Shown: one piece after another, positions 27,719-38,583 of the stretch
How positions within the stretch are numbered: the first letter of the stretch is position 1
How the letters are laid out: every line of letters starts with the position of its first letter
NCBI GenBank assembly: GCA_963662895.1
Contig: OY759982.1
Coordinates: forward strand, 744,001-808,000
From: GWE2-42-39 sp963662895
GTDB taxonomy: Bacteria > Bacteroidota > Bacteroidia > Bacteroidales > Prolixibacteraceae
DNA: 64,000 bases
Direction: 5' to 3'
Program-made: the position numbers and the translations under genes
The notes under the pieces: generated by a model
Seen by the model: the letters and a program-made list of their open reading frames with translations, nothing else
Database searches by the model: none
Told to the model about the DNA's origin: nothing

Positions 27719-28888
27719 ATGAGAACACTCTACCAGAAATACGAGACTCTTTTACAATATACGACCACCGACTTTAAACGTTATTTATATGAAGATGTCG
27801 CGTGGGATAGCCGAATGGTTGGAATTGTTGGTCCCCGTGGTGTTGGTAAAACAACAATGATCTTACAGTATATCAAAGAAAATTTAGATCGTAAAAAGGC
27901 ATTGTATGTATCAGCCGACGACATGTACTTTGGTGAAAACAAACTACTGGACTTAGCGGATGATTTTTATAAAAATGCAGGAGAACACTTGTTTATTGAT
28001 GAGATACATAAATACACAGACTGGTCTCGCGAATTAAAGAATATTTACGATTCATTTCCAACATTGAAAGTTGTTTTTACTGGTTCTTCTGTACTTGATA
28101 TACTAAATGGTTCAGCAGACTTAAGCCGCCGGGCAATTATTTACAAGTTACAAGGACTTTCTTTTCGTGAATATTTGAAACTCTATCACAACTATGATGC
28201 AGCCGTTTATTCTCTGGAACAAATTATAAATAACGAGGTAAAACTTGAAGGTATTCAACATCCCCTGCCATTATTTAACGACTATTTGAAACAAGGGTAT
28301 TATCCTTTTGGAATTGAAAATGAGATGACTTTGCGCTTAGGTCAAATCATTGTACAAACCTTAGAGTCAGATATTCCTCAATATGCAAATCTAAATATAG
28401 GAACAAGCCGGAAGTTAAAACGATTACTTTCCATTATTGCAGCAAGCGTTCCGTTTAAGCCCAATTTTTCGAAAATATCAGAAATGCTTCGTGTTAGTCG
28501 GAACTCTTTGGATGATTATTTTTCGTATATGGAAAAAGCCGGACTTATCGGGCAGTTGCGCAATGAAACAAAAGGGATACGTGGATTAGGAAAAGCGGAT
28601 AAGGTGTATTTAGATAATACAAATATCATTTATAATCTGGCGGGAGATAAATTAAATGTTGGAAATCTGCGGGAAACTTTCTTTTTCAATCAAATGCGGG
28701 TGAAAAACGACGTAATATCCTCAAAGAAAGCTGATTTTACAATTGATAAGTATACGTTTGAAGTTGGAGGGAAAAATAAGCACCAGAACCAAATCGAGAA
28801 GGACGGTAGTTCATTTGTTGTAAAAGATGATATCGAATATGGTTACCTCAATGTTATTCCGCTTTGGGCTTTGGGCTTGAATTACTAA
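27719..28888 (+). CDS. AAA_14 / DUF4143 ATPase
   Basis: 389 residues from the ATG at 27719. Walker A GPRGVGKTTMI (about 38-48), Walker B LFIDEIHKY (about 93-101), sensor VVFTGSSVLDI, then a winged-helix/DUF4143 C-terminal part (about 225-320, LSIIAASVPFKPNFSKISEM) and a nuclease-like end (about 340-385, KNDVISSKKADFTIDKYTFEVGGK with D-x(n)-E-x-G-K spacing). Proteins of this family are common on mobile and defence regions of Bacteroidota but their target is unknown. It sits as an insertion between two array repeats. Confidence 0.88.
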   Translation: MRTLYQKYETLLQYTTTDFKRYLYEDVAWDSRMVGIVGPRGVGKTTMILQYIKENLDRKKALYVSADDMYFGENKLLDLADDFYKNAGEHLFIDEIHKYTDWSRELKNIYDSFPTLKVVFTGSSVLDILNGSADLSRRAIIYKLQGLSFREYLKLYHNYDAAVYSLEQIINNEVKLEGIQHPLPLFNDYLKQGYYPFGIENEMTLRLGQIIVQTLESDIPQYANLNIGTSRKLKRLLSIIAASVPFKPNFSKISEMLRVSRNSLDDYFSYMEKAGLIGQLRNETKGIRGLGKADKVYLDNTNIIYNLAGDKLNVGNLRETFFFNQMRVKNDVISSKKADFTIDKYTFEVGGKNKHQNQIEKDGSSFVVKDDIEYGYLNVIPLWALGLNY

Positions 28889-29054
28889 GAAGACGAAGAT
28901 AATGTGCTGATGTGATAATATGCTGATGTGCTGATGACGGGGCAAGATGGCCGGGAGCTTAGAACGGACAAAGATTGAAAAGGATTGAGATAGATTGAAG
29001 AGGTTGAGCATGGTATTGCGCCACTAAGAAACGGATGGATCGGACGATTAACGA

Positions 29055-29779
29055 TTAACGATTGACGAATAACGATTGAGGAATGAGGAATGAACAGCCA
29101 TACAACGGAGCATTGTAGGGGCAGAAGACTGTCGGCCTAATTTTACTTCGGGATATCGCCATTCCGCCCGGGGGAAAATAAGCTGCCCTGATCAATCCTT
29201 TTCCGCGGGCGGAAGGCAACATTGGTACAATTTTTCTTTTCCGTGAGTTATCACTCACGGTGATTAACATTTGCCACCCTTCGGGGACAGCTCCCGTTGA
29301 GAAAAATCTGTATGAAAATTATTAACATCTTTCTCCAGGTTACAACCCGGAGGGTTGAATATTCATCACCCCCAATGCAATTGGGGGAAAACAGGGCGTC
29401 ACCCCAAAAACCACAACCCCGAAGCGGGTTGAACGTCTTCCCGTCAATAAGGAGCAACGCCCCGGGTTATTGATGTATGCCCCTTTCAGGGACAAAAAAA
29501 ACCGGCGGACAGGAAGCAACACCCATCAAACGTGAAGCGTCAAACCCTCAAACGGCGAAGTTATCAAACGCTCCTCCTCCCCGGCGCATTTGCCGGGGCT
29601 ACTTTGAAATGGGGGCTGTCTATGCGCCGAAAAGGAATGCGATGATCAGGGATGAAAACAAAAAGAGCTGTTTTTTTGATCACTCCCTATCGATTTTTGG
29701 TAAATTCAATTTTTCAAAAGATCAGACCTTCGACAAAATAAACAAATGCCGATATACTTAACTCAATAGCCAGACCATC
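29055..29779. repeat. ORF6N-array spacer repeat, copy 2
   Basis: Same block order as copy 1 and very similar, with a few single-base changes and indels. It leads straight into the RhuM-type gene. The preceding 28889-29054 stretch is low-complexity. Confidence 0.88.
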
Positions 29780-30646
29780 ATGAAAAATGAAATCGTATTC
29801 TATCAGGATAATGAGTTAAAATCAACCATTGAGGTAAGGGTTGAAGACGACACTATTTGGCTAACCCAGAACCAAATAGTTGAACTTTTTAATAGTAGCA
29901 AAGCCAATATAAGTGAGCATATTAAAAATATATTTGAAACAGGTGAATTAGAATATTTTTCAACTGTTCGAAAAATCCGAACAGTTCGAATAGAAGGAGG
30001 CAGAAATGTTACAAGAGAATTAACTCACTATAGTCTGGATGTTATTATTTCTGTTGGATACAGGGTTAATTCAATACGAGGTACCCAATTCCGTATTTGG
30101 GCGAACAAAGTTTTAAAAGACTATCTTTTAAAAGGTTATTCGTTAAATCATCGTATGGAAAGTGTAGAAGACGACTTAAAAAAACTCACACAAAAGGTAA
30201 AAGAAATCGACTTGCAGATACATACCGACCTTCCTCCCCGGCAAGGCGTGTTTTTCGATGGACAGATTTTCGATGCCTACTCCTTCACCTGCAATTTAAT
30301 ACGCACAGCCAAACAATCATTAATCCTTATCGATAACTATATTGATGATCGTCTGTTAACCCTTTTTACCAAACGAAACAAAAACGTAGCGTTCCATATC
30401 TTCACTAAAAACATTACCAAACAACTACAACTAGATATGAAAAAACACAACCAGTAATACCCTCCCGTAAACCTTCACCTCTTCGATAAAGCTCACGACC
30501 GTTTCCTGATTATCGACCTCTGCCAGGTATACCATTTCGGGGCAAGCCTCAAAGACCTGGGGAAAAAATGGTTTGCCTTCTCTAAAATGGACAAAACCTC
30601 TGTTGAAAGTATTATTCTATCAATAACAAGAGAATTAGGAAAGTAA
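29780..30646 (+). pseudogene. RhuM-type gene with PLD-like C-terminus, nonsense mutation
   Basis: Opens as a virulence protein RhuM-like domain (EIVFYQDNELKSTIEVRVED, then QIVELFNSSKANISEHIKNI; about 1-115) followed by a short coiled linker and the shared C-terminal domain (about 150-285, RQGVFFDGQIFDAYSFTCNL). At 30455-30457 a TAA replaces the CAA (Gln) found in the copy at 31384, and the frame then continues unbroken for 63 more codons to the stop at 30644. One C-to-T change has therefore cut off the HDRFLIID motif. A 225-residue truncated product could still be made. Confidence 0.88.
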
Positions 30647-30659
30647 GGATTGATAGAAT

Positions 30660-31383
30660 TAACGATTAAACGATCAACGAATAACGATTGAGGAATGAAC
30701 AGCCATACAACGGAGCATTGTAGAGGCAGAAGACTGTCGGCCTAATTTTACTTCGGGATATCGCCGTTCCGCCCGGGGGAAATAAGCTGCCCTGATCAAT
30801 CCTTTCCCGCGGGCGGAAGGCAACATTGGTACAATTTTTCTTTTCCGTGAGTTATCACTCACGGTGATTAACATTTGCCACCCTTCGGGGACAGCTCCCG
30901 TTGAGAAAAATCTGTATGAAAACTATTAACATCTTTCTCCAGGTTACAACCCGGAGGGTTGAATATTCATCACCCCCAATGCAATTGGGGGAAAACAGGG
31001 CGTCACCCCAAAAACCACAACCCCGAAGCGGGTTGAACGTCTTCCCGTCAATAAGGAGCAACGCCCCGGGTTATTGATGTATACCCCCTTCAGGGACAAA
31101 AAGCCCCGGCGGACAGGAAGCAATGCCCATCAAGCGCGAAGCGTTAAACCCTCAAACGGCGAAGTCATCAAACGCTCCTCCTCCACGGCGCATCTGCCGG
31201 GGCTACTTTGAAATGGGGGCTGTCTATGCGCCGAAAAGGAATGCGATGATCAGGGATAAAACAAAAAGAGCTGTTTTTTTTGATCACACCCCTCCGATTT
31301 TTGGTAAATTCGATTTTTCAAAAGATCAAACCGTCAAGAGAACAAACCAATGCAGATATACTTAACTCAATTACGGAACCATC
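30660..31383. repeat. ORF6N-array spacer repeat, copy 3
   Basis: Third near-identical spacer between the broken RhuM-type gene and the intact ORF6N gene. Confidence 0.88.
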
Positions 31384-32262
31384 ATGACTGAAGAACTTAA
31401 TATCTCACAAGCAAGTATTGAAGACTGTATTTTTACCGTTCGCCATGTTCAGGTGATGCTCGATTTTCATTTAGCCGGACTTTTTGAAGTTGAAACAAAA
31501 CGACTAAACGAGCAAGTTAAAAGAAACAGCAAACGGTTTCCCGAGGATTTTATGTTTCAGCTTACCATGCAAGAGTGGAAAAATTTGCGGTCGCAATTTG
31601 CGACCGCAAAACGCAGGTCTTTACCTTATGTATTTACAGAACAAGGCGTAGCAATGTTGTCTGCAGTGCTTAACAGCGACACTGCAATTTTTATAAGCAT
31701 CCAAATTATCAATGCTTTTGTAAAAATTCGTACTTTATTATCCGAACATTCTTTAATCCGTTTTCGCTTAGAAAAGGTAGAACAAAAGCAACTTGAAGCC
31801 GACCAAAAGTTTGACCAGCTCTTTAAAGCTCTTGAAGATAAAAGCATTCCTCCCCGTCAAGGCGTGTTTTTCGATGGACAGATTTTCGATGCCTACTCTT
31901 TTACCTGCAATTTAATACGCACAGCCAAACAATCATTAATTCTTATCGATAATTATATTGATGATCGTCTGTTAACCCTTTTTACCAAACGAAACAAAAA
32001 CGTAGCGTTCCATATCTTCACTAAAAATATTACCAAACAACTTCATCTAGATCTGAAAAAACACAACCAGCAATACCCTCCCGTAAGCCTTCACCTCTTC
32101 GATAAAGCTCACGACCGTTTCCTGATTATCGACCTCTGCCAGGTATACCATTTCGGGGCAAGCCTCAAAGACCTCGGGAAAAAATGGTTTGCCTTCTCTA
32201 AAATGGACAAAACCTCTGTTGAAAGTATTATTCTATCAATAACAAGAGAATTAGGAAAGTAA
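31384..32262 (+). CDS. ORF6N DNA-binding protein with PLD-like C-terminal domain
   Basis: The only intact member of the array, 292 residues. ORF6N domain about 1-110 (ISQASIEDCIFTVRHVQVML, then RRSLPYVFTEQGVAMLSAVL), a coiled linker (about 115-150), and a C-terminal domain (about 155-285) with FDGQIFDAYSFTCNLIRTAK, LILIDNYIDDRLLTLF, and HDRFLIIDLCQVYHFGASLK. The H-x-R-x4-D sequence matches the HKD motif of phospholipase D/nuclease proteins with Arg for Lys, so I infer a PLD-like fold that may act as a dimer. Role in DNA binding or phage defence is inferred. The N-terminal half is unrelated to the RhuM copy while the C-terminal half is nearly identical. Confidence 0.85.
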   Translation: MTEELNISQASIEDCIFTVRHVQVMLDFHLAGLFEVETKRLNEQVKRNSKRFPEDFMFQLTMQEWKNLRSQFATAKRRSLPYVFTEQGVAMLSAVLNSDTAIFISIQIINAFVKIRTLLSEHSLIRFRLEKVEQKQLEADQKFDQLFKALEDKSIPPRQGVFFDGQIFDAYSFTCNLIRTAKQSLILIDNYIDDRLLTLFTKRNKNVAFHIFTKNITKQLHLDLKKHNQQYPPVSLHLFDKAHDRFLIIDLCQVYHFGASLKDLGKKWFAFSKMDKTSVESIILSITRELGK

Positions 32263-32274
32263 TGAATGATAGAA

Positions 32275-32800
32275 TTAACGATCAAACGATCAACGATTGA
32301 GGAATGAACAGCCATACAACGGAGCATTGTAGAGGCAGAAGACTGTCGGCCTAATTTTACTTCGGGATATCGCCATTCCGCCCGGGGGAAATAAGCTGCC
32401 CTGATCAATCCTTTCCCGCGGGCGGAAGGCAACATTGGTACAATTTTTCTTTTCCGTGAGTTATCACTCACGGTGATTAACATTTGCCACCCTTCGGGGA
32501 CAGCTCCCGTTGAGAAAAATCTGTATGAAAATTATTAATATCTTTCTCCAGGTTACAACCCGGAGGGTTGAATATTCATCACCCCCAATGCAATTGGGGG
32601 AAAACAGGGCGTCACCCCAAAAACCACAACCCCGAAGCGGGTTGAACGTCTTCCCGTCAATAAGGAGCAACGCCCCGGGTTATTGATGTATACCCCCTTC
32701 AGGGACAAAAAGCCCCGGCGGACAGGAAGCAATGCCCATCAAGCGCGAAGCGTCAAACCCTCAAACGGCGAAGTCATCAAACTCCTCAAACGCTCCGCCT
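32275..32800. repeat. ORF6N-array spacer repeat, copy 4 (truncated)
   Basis: Same as the others up to the CCCATCAAGCG...GTCAAACCC block, then diverges; no gene follows. 32800-33205 holds only the hairpin below and low-complexity sequence. Confidence 0.85.
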
Positions 32801-33055
32801 CAAACAGGCCTCAAACCATCAAACCTTTCAAACACGAAGGGGGTTTATTGAAATATTTTGGACTGTTACAGGAGACTTGTTTCGGGGCTTTGTCCCAACC
32901 CCCTCCTGCCTGCTAAATAATCTTTACCTTCCCTAAAACCTTATCATTTACAAACCTTGGTAGAGAGAGGACATAACAACTGTAGTTTAATATATTCATT
33001 ACACATTACTAATTACTAATTGTTTTGCCCCGAACAGACAGCAAGGCCTTCAAAA

Positions 33056-33130
33056 CAAAACACGAAGCCCGGGGCTCAAAGTATTGTTTTATAAATATTT
33101 ATTCTTTGTGCCTTCGGGCCTTCGTGTTAA
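33056..33130. repeat. Hairpin repeat related to the 46.7-kb mini-element
   Basis: AAACACGAAG...CAAAGTATTGTTTTATAAATA...CTTTG...CTTCGTGTT forms a long imperfect stem. It matches the core of the element at 46691-46821 but lacks its outer 15-base terminal inverted repeats. Confidence 0.7.
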
Positions 33131-33205
33131 ATAATTGTCTGCTTAGGACAACCAGCTTTTATGTCGGTAGGGGGTAAAGAATTGATTGACGCATCAACGC
33201 TTTCT

Positions 33206-35116
33206 TTACCACCCTGGATTTTGAGTCAGTGTAGGTGTACGGCTCAATTCGGTATTCATGATGGGCCATAAATAATGACGCGGGGTAACAAATACCCTGT
33301 TTTCTACATAAAAACGCTGCATCTTATACTTTACCCCATCAATAATAATCCGGCCATCCGGATCCTGTACCGGCTTCATCCCGTTGATCATTCGCTGACA
33401 TTTGGGATATGGCCAGTAATTCTGCGACCGGCTGTCGTTATCACTTCCGGCTGCCTCCCACGCGGTTTCTTTGGCGATCTCTGTTGTACTACCCGGCTCC
33501 AGATATAAACGACAGGCCCAGATGCGGTTGTTTTCATAAAACAGTTCAACCCGCCGTTCCCGCTGGATATACTCTTTCATCAGTTCTTTATCGCTTAAGA
33601 CGCTTGCCGGCATGGGCGCCATAAAGGAACGTGCCCTTACTTCATTTAAAAGATCATAGATCTCCCGGGTTGGACCGCTGGTCTCATTCACCCCTTCAGC
33701 ATAAATATAAATGAATTCGGGTAACCGCCACACGGGCGGGCCGTTGATGGCAAAGGACTCATTGCCCTGGTAATAATGTTCTTTCAATAGTTTACGAAGA
33801 AAATAACCCGTGTTCGTGGAGTTGGAAGCTCCGATACGGTCAGGGCCTGATGCCGTGTTGATCTGCTCGCCTTTAAATGTTGAACCGTGGTAAATGATGT
33901 CCCGGTAAAAACGGGGATCACGCTGTACGCTCCCGTACGGATCGGCATCATCGTAGCCATCGCCCGCGGCTCGGTCGCTGTAAACAGGATAACCACAGCC
34001 GTCAGGAGCTATATATTCATATTCATCCACCTGTTCCTGCACCGGCATCTGACGGGAGCCTCCGCCCCAGCTGGGCGGATAAACATCGCCCTGCCACGCC
34101 TGATTCTTATCCCGGGTGATAAGCCATACTGCCTCCTGTTTAAAGGCATCCATGTCGTAATACATCTGCCACAAACGGGTGTACACTTTCGAATTATTAT
34201 TGTCATCGCCGTAGTCATCTTCAAAATGAGTATGGTCATAAGCGGTATAAAGGCTGTACCGGGGAGCACCGTCTACTGTAAGATCCAGCACTCTTTTGGC
34301 GGCCACCCGCGCTGAATCCCAGCGGGCCTCATCATAGGCAGCATATTCACCTGCATATTCACGCGTGTCGCCGGGGAAACTGCCCCCGTTATACATAGGA
34401 GTAGCCGCCATCCAGCGAACGATGGCCTTTAGCCCAAGACAGGCTCCTTTATCGACACGGCCAAAATCACTGCCCGTCCATTTCCCGGGGACCCGTGCAT
34501 AAGCCGAGTCACAGTCCTGACAGATTTTTTCGATCACTGCATGCACCGATTCTTTGGTAAAAGCATTGGCCTCTTCCGAATCGGTATGAACCACGTGATC
34601 AACATAAGGCACTTCACCGTACATACGGATCAGCAGCCAGTGCAGATAAGCCCTGAAAAAATACACTTCACCAATCCGCTTCTTCAAAGTTCCGGGATCG
34701 GCATTATCATCCGGGGTATTGTACTTCGCTATTCCTGTCAGAATAATATTCGCTTTCCGCACTTTAGCCCATAAGTCAGCCCAGTATTGTCCACAATTAC
34801 TTCCCCCGGGCAGACCGTCGGCATTCCAGTCGCCGCTGTTGTAGGCATTGGTGGAACTGCCTTCAACGGTTGACCCTTCACATTCATCAGTAACCGGCGC
34901 CGAATTAAAATCATCAAAGAAGACCAGCGTCCGGTTGGCCGTTTTGGCATTGGCATACAGATCGGTTATTAATTTCTCCACATCGTCGAAACGGGTAAAC
35001 ACTTCTTCTTCGGTCTCCTCCGAGTCCGGCTCACGATCCAGAAAATCATCACAGGAAGCGAAGAACAAGATACCCGCAACAGCGATTATCCAGTAAAAAT
35101 GAAATATCTTTTTCAT
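33206..35116 (-). CDS. SusD/RagB-family lipoprotein (second pair)
   Basis: A 636-residue lipoprotein with signal IIAVAGILFFASCDDFLDRE (lipobox Cys about 22), the DDFLDREP start, a TPR helix AYLHWLLIRMYGEVP, a large insertion of acidic, Trp/Tyr-rich sequence (about 270-420) and the C-terminal RRVELFYENNRIWACRLYLE. It is longer than SusD1, mainly from the insert, which may shape a bigger ligand site. It follows SusC2 by 18 bases. The end GW matches SusD C-termini. Confidence 0.94.
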   Translation of the reverse strand: MKKIFHFYWIIAVAGILFFASCDDFLDREPDSEETEEEVFTRFDDVEKLITDLYANAKTANRTLVFFDDFNSAPVTDECEGSTVEGSSTNAYNSGDWNADGLPGGSNCGQYWADLWAKVRKANIILTGIAKYNTPDDNADPGTLKKRIGEVYFFRAYLHWLLIRMYGEVPYVDHVVHTDSEEANAFTKESVHAVIEKICQDCDSAYARVPGKWTGSDFGRVDKGACLGLKAIVRWMAATPMYNGGSFPGDTREYAGEYAAYDEARWDSARVAAKRVLDLTVDGAPRYSLYTAYDHTHFEDDYGDDNNNSKVYTRLWQMYYDMDAFKQEAVWLITRDKNQAWQGDVYPPSWGGGSRQMPVQEQVDEYEYIAPDGCGYPVYSDRAAGDGYDDADPYGSVQRDPRFYRDIIYHGSTFKGEQINTASGPDRIGASNSTNTGYFLRKLLKEHYYQGNESFAINGPPVWRLPEFIYIYAEGVNETSGPTREIYDLLNEVRARSFMAPMPASVLSDKELMKEYIQRERRVELFYENNRIWACRLYLEPGSTTEIAKETAWEAAGSDNDSRSQNYWPYPKCQRMINGMKPVQDPDGRIIIDGVKYKMQRFYVENRVFVTPRHYLWPIMNTELSRTPTLTQNPGW

Positions 35117-35134
35117 ATACTTTGATTTTTATGT

Positions 35135-38100
35135 TTAAAATGAAATATCAACTCCCATGCTGATGACCCGTTCCACCGGGTACCAGCTGCCGTCACCCGA
35201 AGACGTTTCCGGGTCTACATCCACATCGTCCAGCCCGTCGAAGGTTAACAGATTTAAACCCCGGGCATACATACGCACCTTCTGAAAATTGGCAAAACGA
35301 ATTAACTTCAGGGGAAAGGTATAGCCTATTTCCAGTGTCTTTAAACGGATGTATTTGGCATTGTAAAGGAAAAGACTGCTGTGGTTATTCTTGTTGTTAT
35401 CATTGGCCCCATAGTGAAGAGCCGGATATTTGGCCGTTGCGGCCGTCTCCGGTGTCCAGCGTGACAGGTGCATTTTCTTCACCTTCCCGTATTTATCCTG
35501 ATCATAAAGCGGGAAGTCGTAAACAGCAGGGCCGGTCAGCTGTACCGATGTACAGGCGGCTCCCTGGAACATCACGCTGAAATCGAAATTCTTATACTGG
35601 AAACCGGCCGGTATACCGAACATGATCTCCGGGGTATGGGGATGACCTATCCGTTCCCGGTCGTGACCGTCTGTGATTTTGCCGTCACCGTCCAGGTCTT
35701 TATACACCACGTCACCGGGAATTAACGTGCCCCAGCTCTGATAGCCCGCCCCGTCATTCATCGCATTCAGCTGACCGGCTTCTGTCTGGTCGGCCACGAA
35801 ATGATCGAATATATAATCGGCAGGCATTCCCATCGGGTGACCCGTTTCCTGACGCCACTGGTAATCATAGGCTATCTCTTTCTCGTATTTTATCTTATTG
35901 CGGGCAAACGTGAAGTTGGGACGCACATAATAATTAAAACTTTGGCCTATACTTCCTTTCCAGCCGATCTCAAAGTCGATCCCTTTATTGTCGACAATAC
36001 CGCAATTGATGTAGCTCGCATTTTTCCCGACAATATCAGAGACCCCTATCTTATAATCATTGCTCAGGTCGGTGATAATGTCATAACGATGTTCGAAAAA
36101 GGCGTTAAAAGCCAGGGTAAGGCGGTTCTTAAACAGGTTGGCATCCAGTCCGATGTTCAGTTTTCGTGCTTTTTCCCAGCTCAGGTTTTCATTGGCCAGT
36201 GCTCCTTCTTTAAGGCCTGAATAACCGGAACCAAAATTATCGGAGCTGAATGAATAACCACTGCCGCCTACATAATAGGCCAGATAGGCAAAACGGTCGT
36301 TGTTGGGCATGATGTCGCTACCGGCCCAGCCCAGCGAAGCCCTGATCTTCAGATTGTCCAGCCAGTTTTCCGTACTGCCCATGAATGCCTCGTTGGACAG
36401 TACCCACCCAACGGAAAAAGCAGGGAAAAAACCATAGCGGTTGCCCGGTGCAAAATTCTCGGAACCGTTGTACCCCGCGTTAAACTCGAAAAGATACAGA
36501 TCGTTGTAGTTGTAGGTAGCCCGGGCGCTCAGTCCCTGGTAGCAAAAAGCCACCTGGTCGTCAACCTGTCTTTTGGAACGGTTGCCCAGCAGCATTGCTG
36601 ACACATCGTGCAGCCCGAACTTGTGGTTGTATTCCAGCTTCAGCTGAAAATAGGTACGCCCCACGCTCGAATTATGGCTGTAACTGTCGCTGATGGTCTG
36701 GTCGATCTCATACTTGTTCCCGGTTTCGTATTCCCCGGAATAATGACCGGGCGTCATGTACACATCCCGTCCTTCCGCAGGGACAAAGGTCGCGTATTTG
36801 GGATAGGTGGCATACCCTGCCGAATAGGTTCCCAGTGTCCGGTGAATCCATCGTCCTTCAGAGGCATCATACGAGAATTTACCATCCACCTTCAGGCCTT
36901 TGGTGATAAAATCCAGTTTATGGCCCAGGCTGAACGATCCGTTCAGATAGGTGTTCCGTTCATCCAGGCTGCCCGTACGGCTCAGCTCGCCCAGGAGGTT
37001 AAAACGGTAAATCTGGTCCCCGTATAACATTCCATACGGGTTTTCATCCTGATACACTGCCGTGGATGCCTGATCGTTATCCTCCACCACAATTGGCAGA
37101 AAAGGGGGCTGCGTATTACAGATCTTCACGATACGGTTCGCCGTGGTGCCCGGAGCCGTTCGGTCGGTGATCCGTGCCGAGATATCCAGTCCTGCATAGA
37201 AATTATCCGTGATGTCGATATCGATATTCGAGCGGAAATTATAGCGGTCAAACACTGCCTGCTCATCAAAACCTGCATCGTTGGTGTGCTTGTAATTGCC
37301 CGACTGGGAAAAATAATTGGCCAGCACATAATAGCGGGCACGGTCGGAACCGCCGTTTATCGACAGGCTGTAGTTCTGCTGAACACCTGGCTTGAAGGCA
37401 TAATCGAAATAATCCCAGTCGTAACCGGCACCGTCGGTGTTATCGCCTTTGGCTTTTCTGAAACTCTCAATCGATTCCTTCGAAAACAGGTTCAGGGTCG
37501 AATGATCCACGCCCGGGTTATCATTGAGCACGGCTTCATTGTACAGCATGGCATAACCGGCAGAGCCCAGGTAGTCGGGGAACTTCACGGGTGAATTCAC
37601 CCCTGACGAAGCTTTAAAATTAACTGTTGCCTTACCCCCCTGTGCTTTTCCCCGTTTGGTGGTAATCACGATCACCCCGTTGGCCCCGCGGATACCATAG
37701 GCGGCAGTGGCAGAGGCATCTTTCAGGATGGTGAACGTCTCGATCTCTTCTGCATCCAGATAGCTCATGTCCCGTTCCACACCGTCGATCACCACGATCG
37801 GGTTGGTATTGTTGTAGGTACTCTGCCCACGCACGTAGATGTTGCTTTTATCCACCCCGGGCTCTCCGCCGCCATACTGGTTAACGATTAAGCCGGGAAG
37901 CCGCCCGGCCAAAGCATTGGTCAGGTTGGCGGTCGGGCTTTGTTTCAGCTCTTTGGTGGTGATGGACGAAACAGCCCCGGTGATGGTGGCTTTCCGCTGC
38001 GTTGAATAGCCTACTACCACGACTTCATCCACGCCGACCCGGTCTTCCTCCATTTTTACATCGATCACCGTTTTCCCTTTGATGGAAAATTCCTGACTCT

Positions 38101-38488
38101 TCATTCCCACGAAGGAAAAAACCAGGTACTGGGCTTCTTCACTGGGTACCACCAGTGAATAGTCCCCGTTCTGATCGGTGATGGTTCCCGTGGTCGTTCC
38201 CTTGACCACGATGGCAACACCCGGAAGGGGAAGCCCGGATGTTTCTGTTACATGCCCTGAAACTTTAACTGCTTTTTCCTGAACATTTTCTAAAATCCCT
38301 GTTTCCTGCGACCGCTGTGCCGTGGCTGCCCCGGAAGGAGAAATGCCCGGCCTGGTATGTTGAGGATATATGCCGGCAGCAGCTGACAAAGTAAACACAA
38401 AAGAAAAAAAGACAGTTAATTTCGTAATGAACAACAGGCTCCCGGGCCCCGCAGGGAAGGAGGCCCCTTTTTCGCATTTTTTTTTCAT
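35135..38488 (-). CDS. SusC/RagA TonB-dependent transporter (second pair)
   Basis: A 1117-residue receptor. Signal segment about 20-42, then a carboxypeptidase-regulatory-like domain (about 73-150, VSGHVTETSGLPLPGVAIVV), DEVVVVGYSTQRKATITGAV, plug with ETFTILKDASATAAYGIRGA, and a barrel ending in SMGVDISF. There is no STN domain and no sigma/FecR neighbour, so unlike the first pair it must be regulated otherwise. GC content is higher than in the accessory region to its right. No glycosidase or other enzyme is visible nearby. Confidence 0.95.
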   Translation of the reverse strand: MKKKCEKGASFPAGPGSLLFITKLTVFFSFVFTLSAAAGIYPQHTRPGISPSGAATAQRSQETGILENVQEKAVKVSGHVTETSGLPLPGVAIVVKGTTTGTITDQNGDYSLVVPSEEAQYLVFSFVGMKSQEFSIKGKTVIDVKMEEDRVGVDEVVVVGYSTQRKATITGAVSSITTKELKQSPTANLTNALAGRLPGLIVNQYGGGEPGVDKSNIYVRGQSTYNNTNPIVVIDGVERDMSYLDAEEIETFTILKDASATAAYGIRGANGVIVITTKRGKAQGGKATVNFKASSGVNSPVKFPDYLGSAGYAMLYNEAVLNDNPGVDHSTLNLFSKESIESFRKAKGDNTDGAGYDWDYFDYAFKPGVQQNYSLSINGGSDRARYYVLANYFSQSGNYKHTNDAGFDEQAVFDRYNFRSNIDIDITDNFYAGLDISARITDRTAPGTTANRIVKICNTQPPFLPIVVEDNDQASTAVYQDENPYGMLYGDQIYRFNLLGELSRTGSLDERNTYLNGSFSLGHKLDFITKGLKVDGKFSYDASEGRWIHRTLGTYSAGYATYPKYATFVPAEGRDVYMTPGHYSGEYETGNKYEIDQTISDSYSHNSSVGRTYFQLKLEYNHKFGLHDVSAMLLGNRSKRQVDDQVAFCYQGLSARATYNYNDLYLFEFNAGYNGSENFAPGNRYGFFPAFSVGWVLSNEAFMGSTENWLDNLKIRASLGWAGSDIMPNNDRFAYLAYYVGGSGYSFSSDNFGSGYSGLKEGALANENLSWEKARKLNIGLDANLFKNRLTLAFNAFFEHRYDIITDLSNDYKIGVSDIVGKNASYINCGIVDNKGIDFEIGWKGSIGQSFNYYVRPNFTFARNKIKYEKEIAYDYQWRQETGHPMGMPADYIFDHFVADQTEAGQLNAMNDGAGYQSWGTLIPGDVVYKDLDGDGKITDGHDRERIGHPHTPEIMFGIPAGFQYKNFDFSVMFQGAACTSVQLTGPAVYDFPLYDQDKYGKVKKMHLSRWTPETAATAKYPALHYGANDNNKNNHSSLFLYNAKYIRLKTLEIGYTFPLKLIRFANFQKVRMYARGLNLLTFDGLDDVDVDPETSSGDGSWYPVERVISMGVDISF

Positions 38489-38545
38489 ACATTTGTAATG
38501 TTTAAGTTATTAATTTGCCTTATTAAAGGCAGGTTAGAGAAACAT

Positions 38546-38583
38546 AAAGCTGGTTATGGCTGATACTTTTAACCAGCTTTTTT
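38546..38583. promoter_or_regulatory. Hairpin upstream of SusC2
   Basis: AAAGCTGGTT pairs with AACCAGCTTT around a 15-base loop, followed by TTT on the plus strand, 58 bases before the SusC2 start. It may be a leader hairpin or an attenuator. The rest of 38489-39058 shows no gene. Confidence 0.45.
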
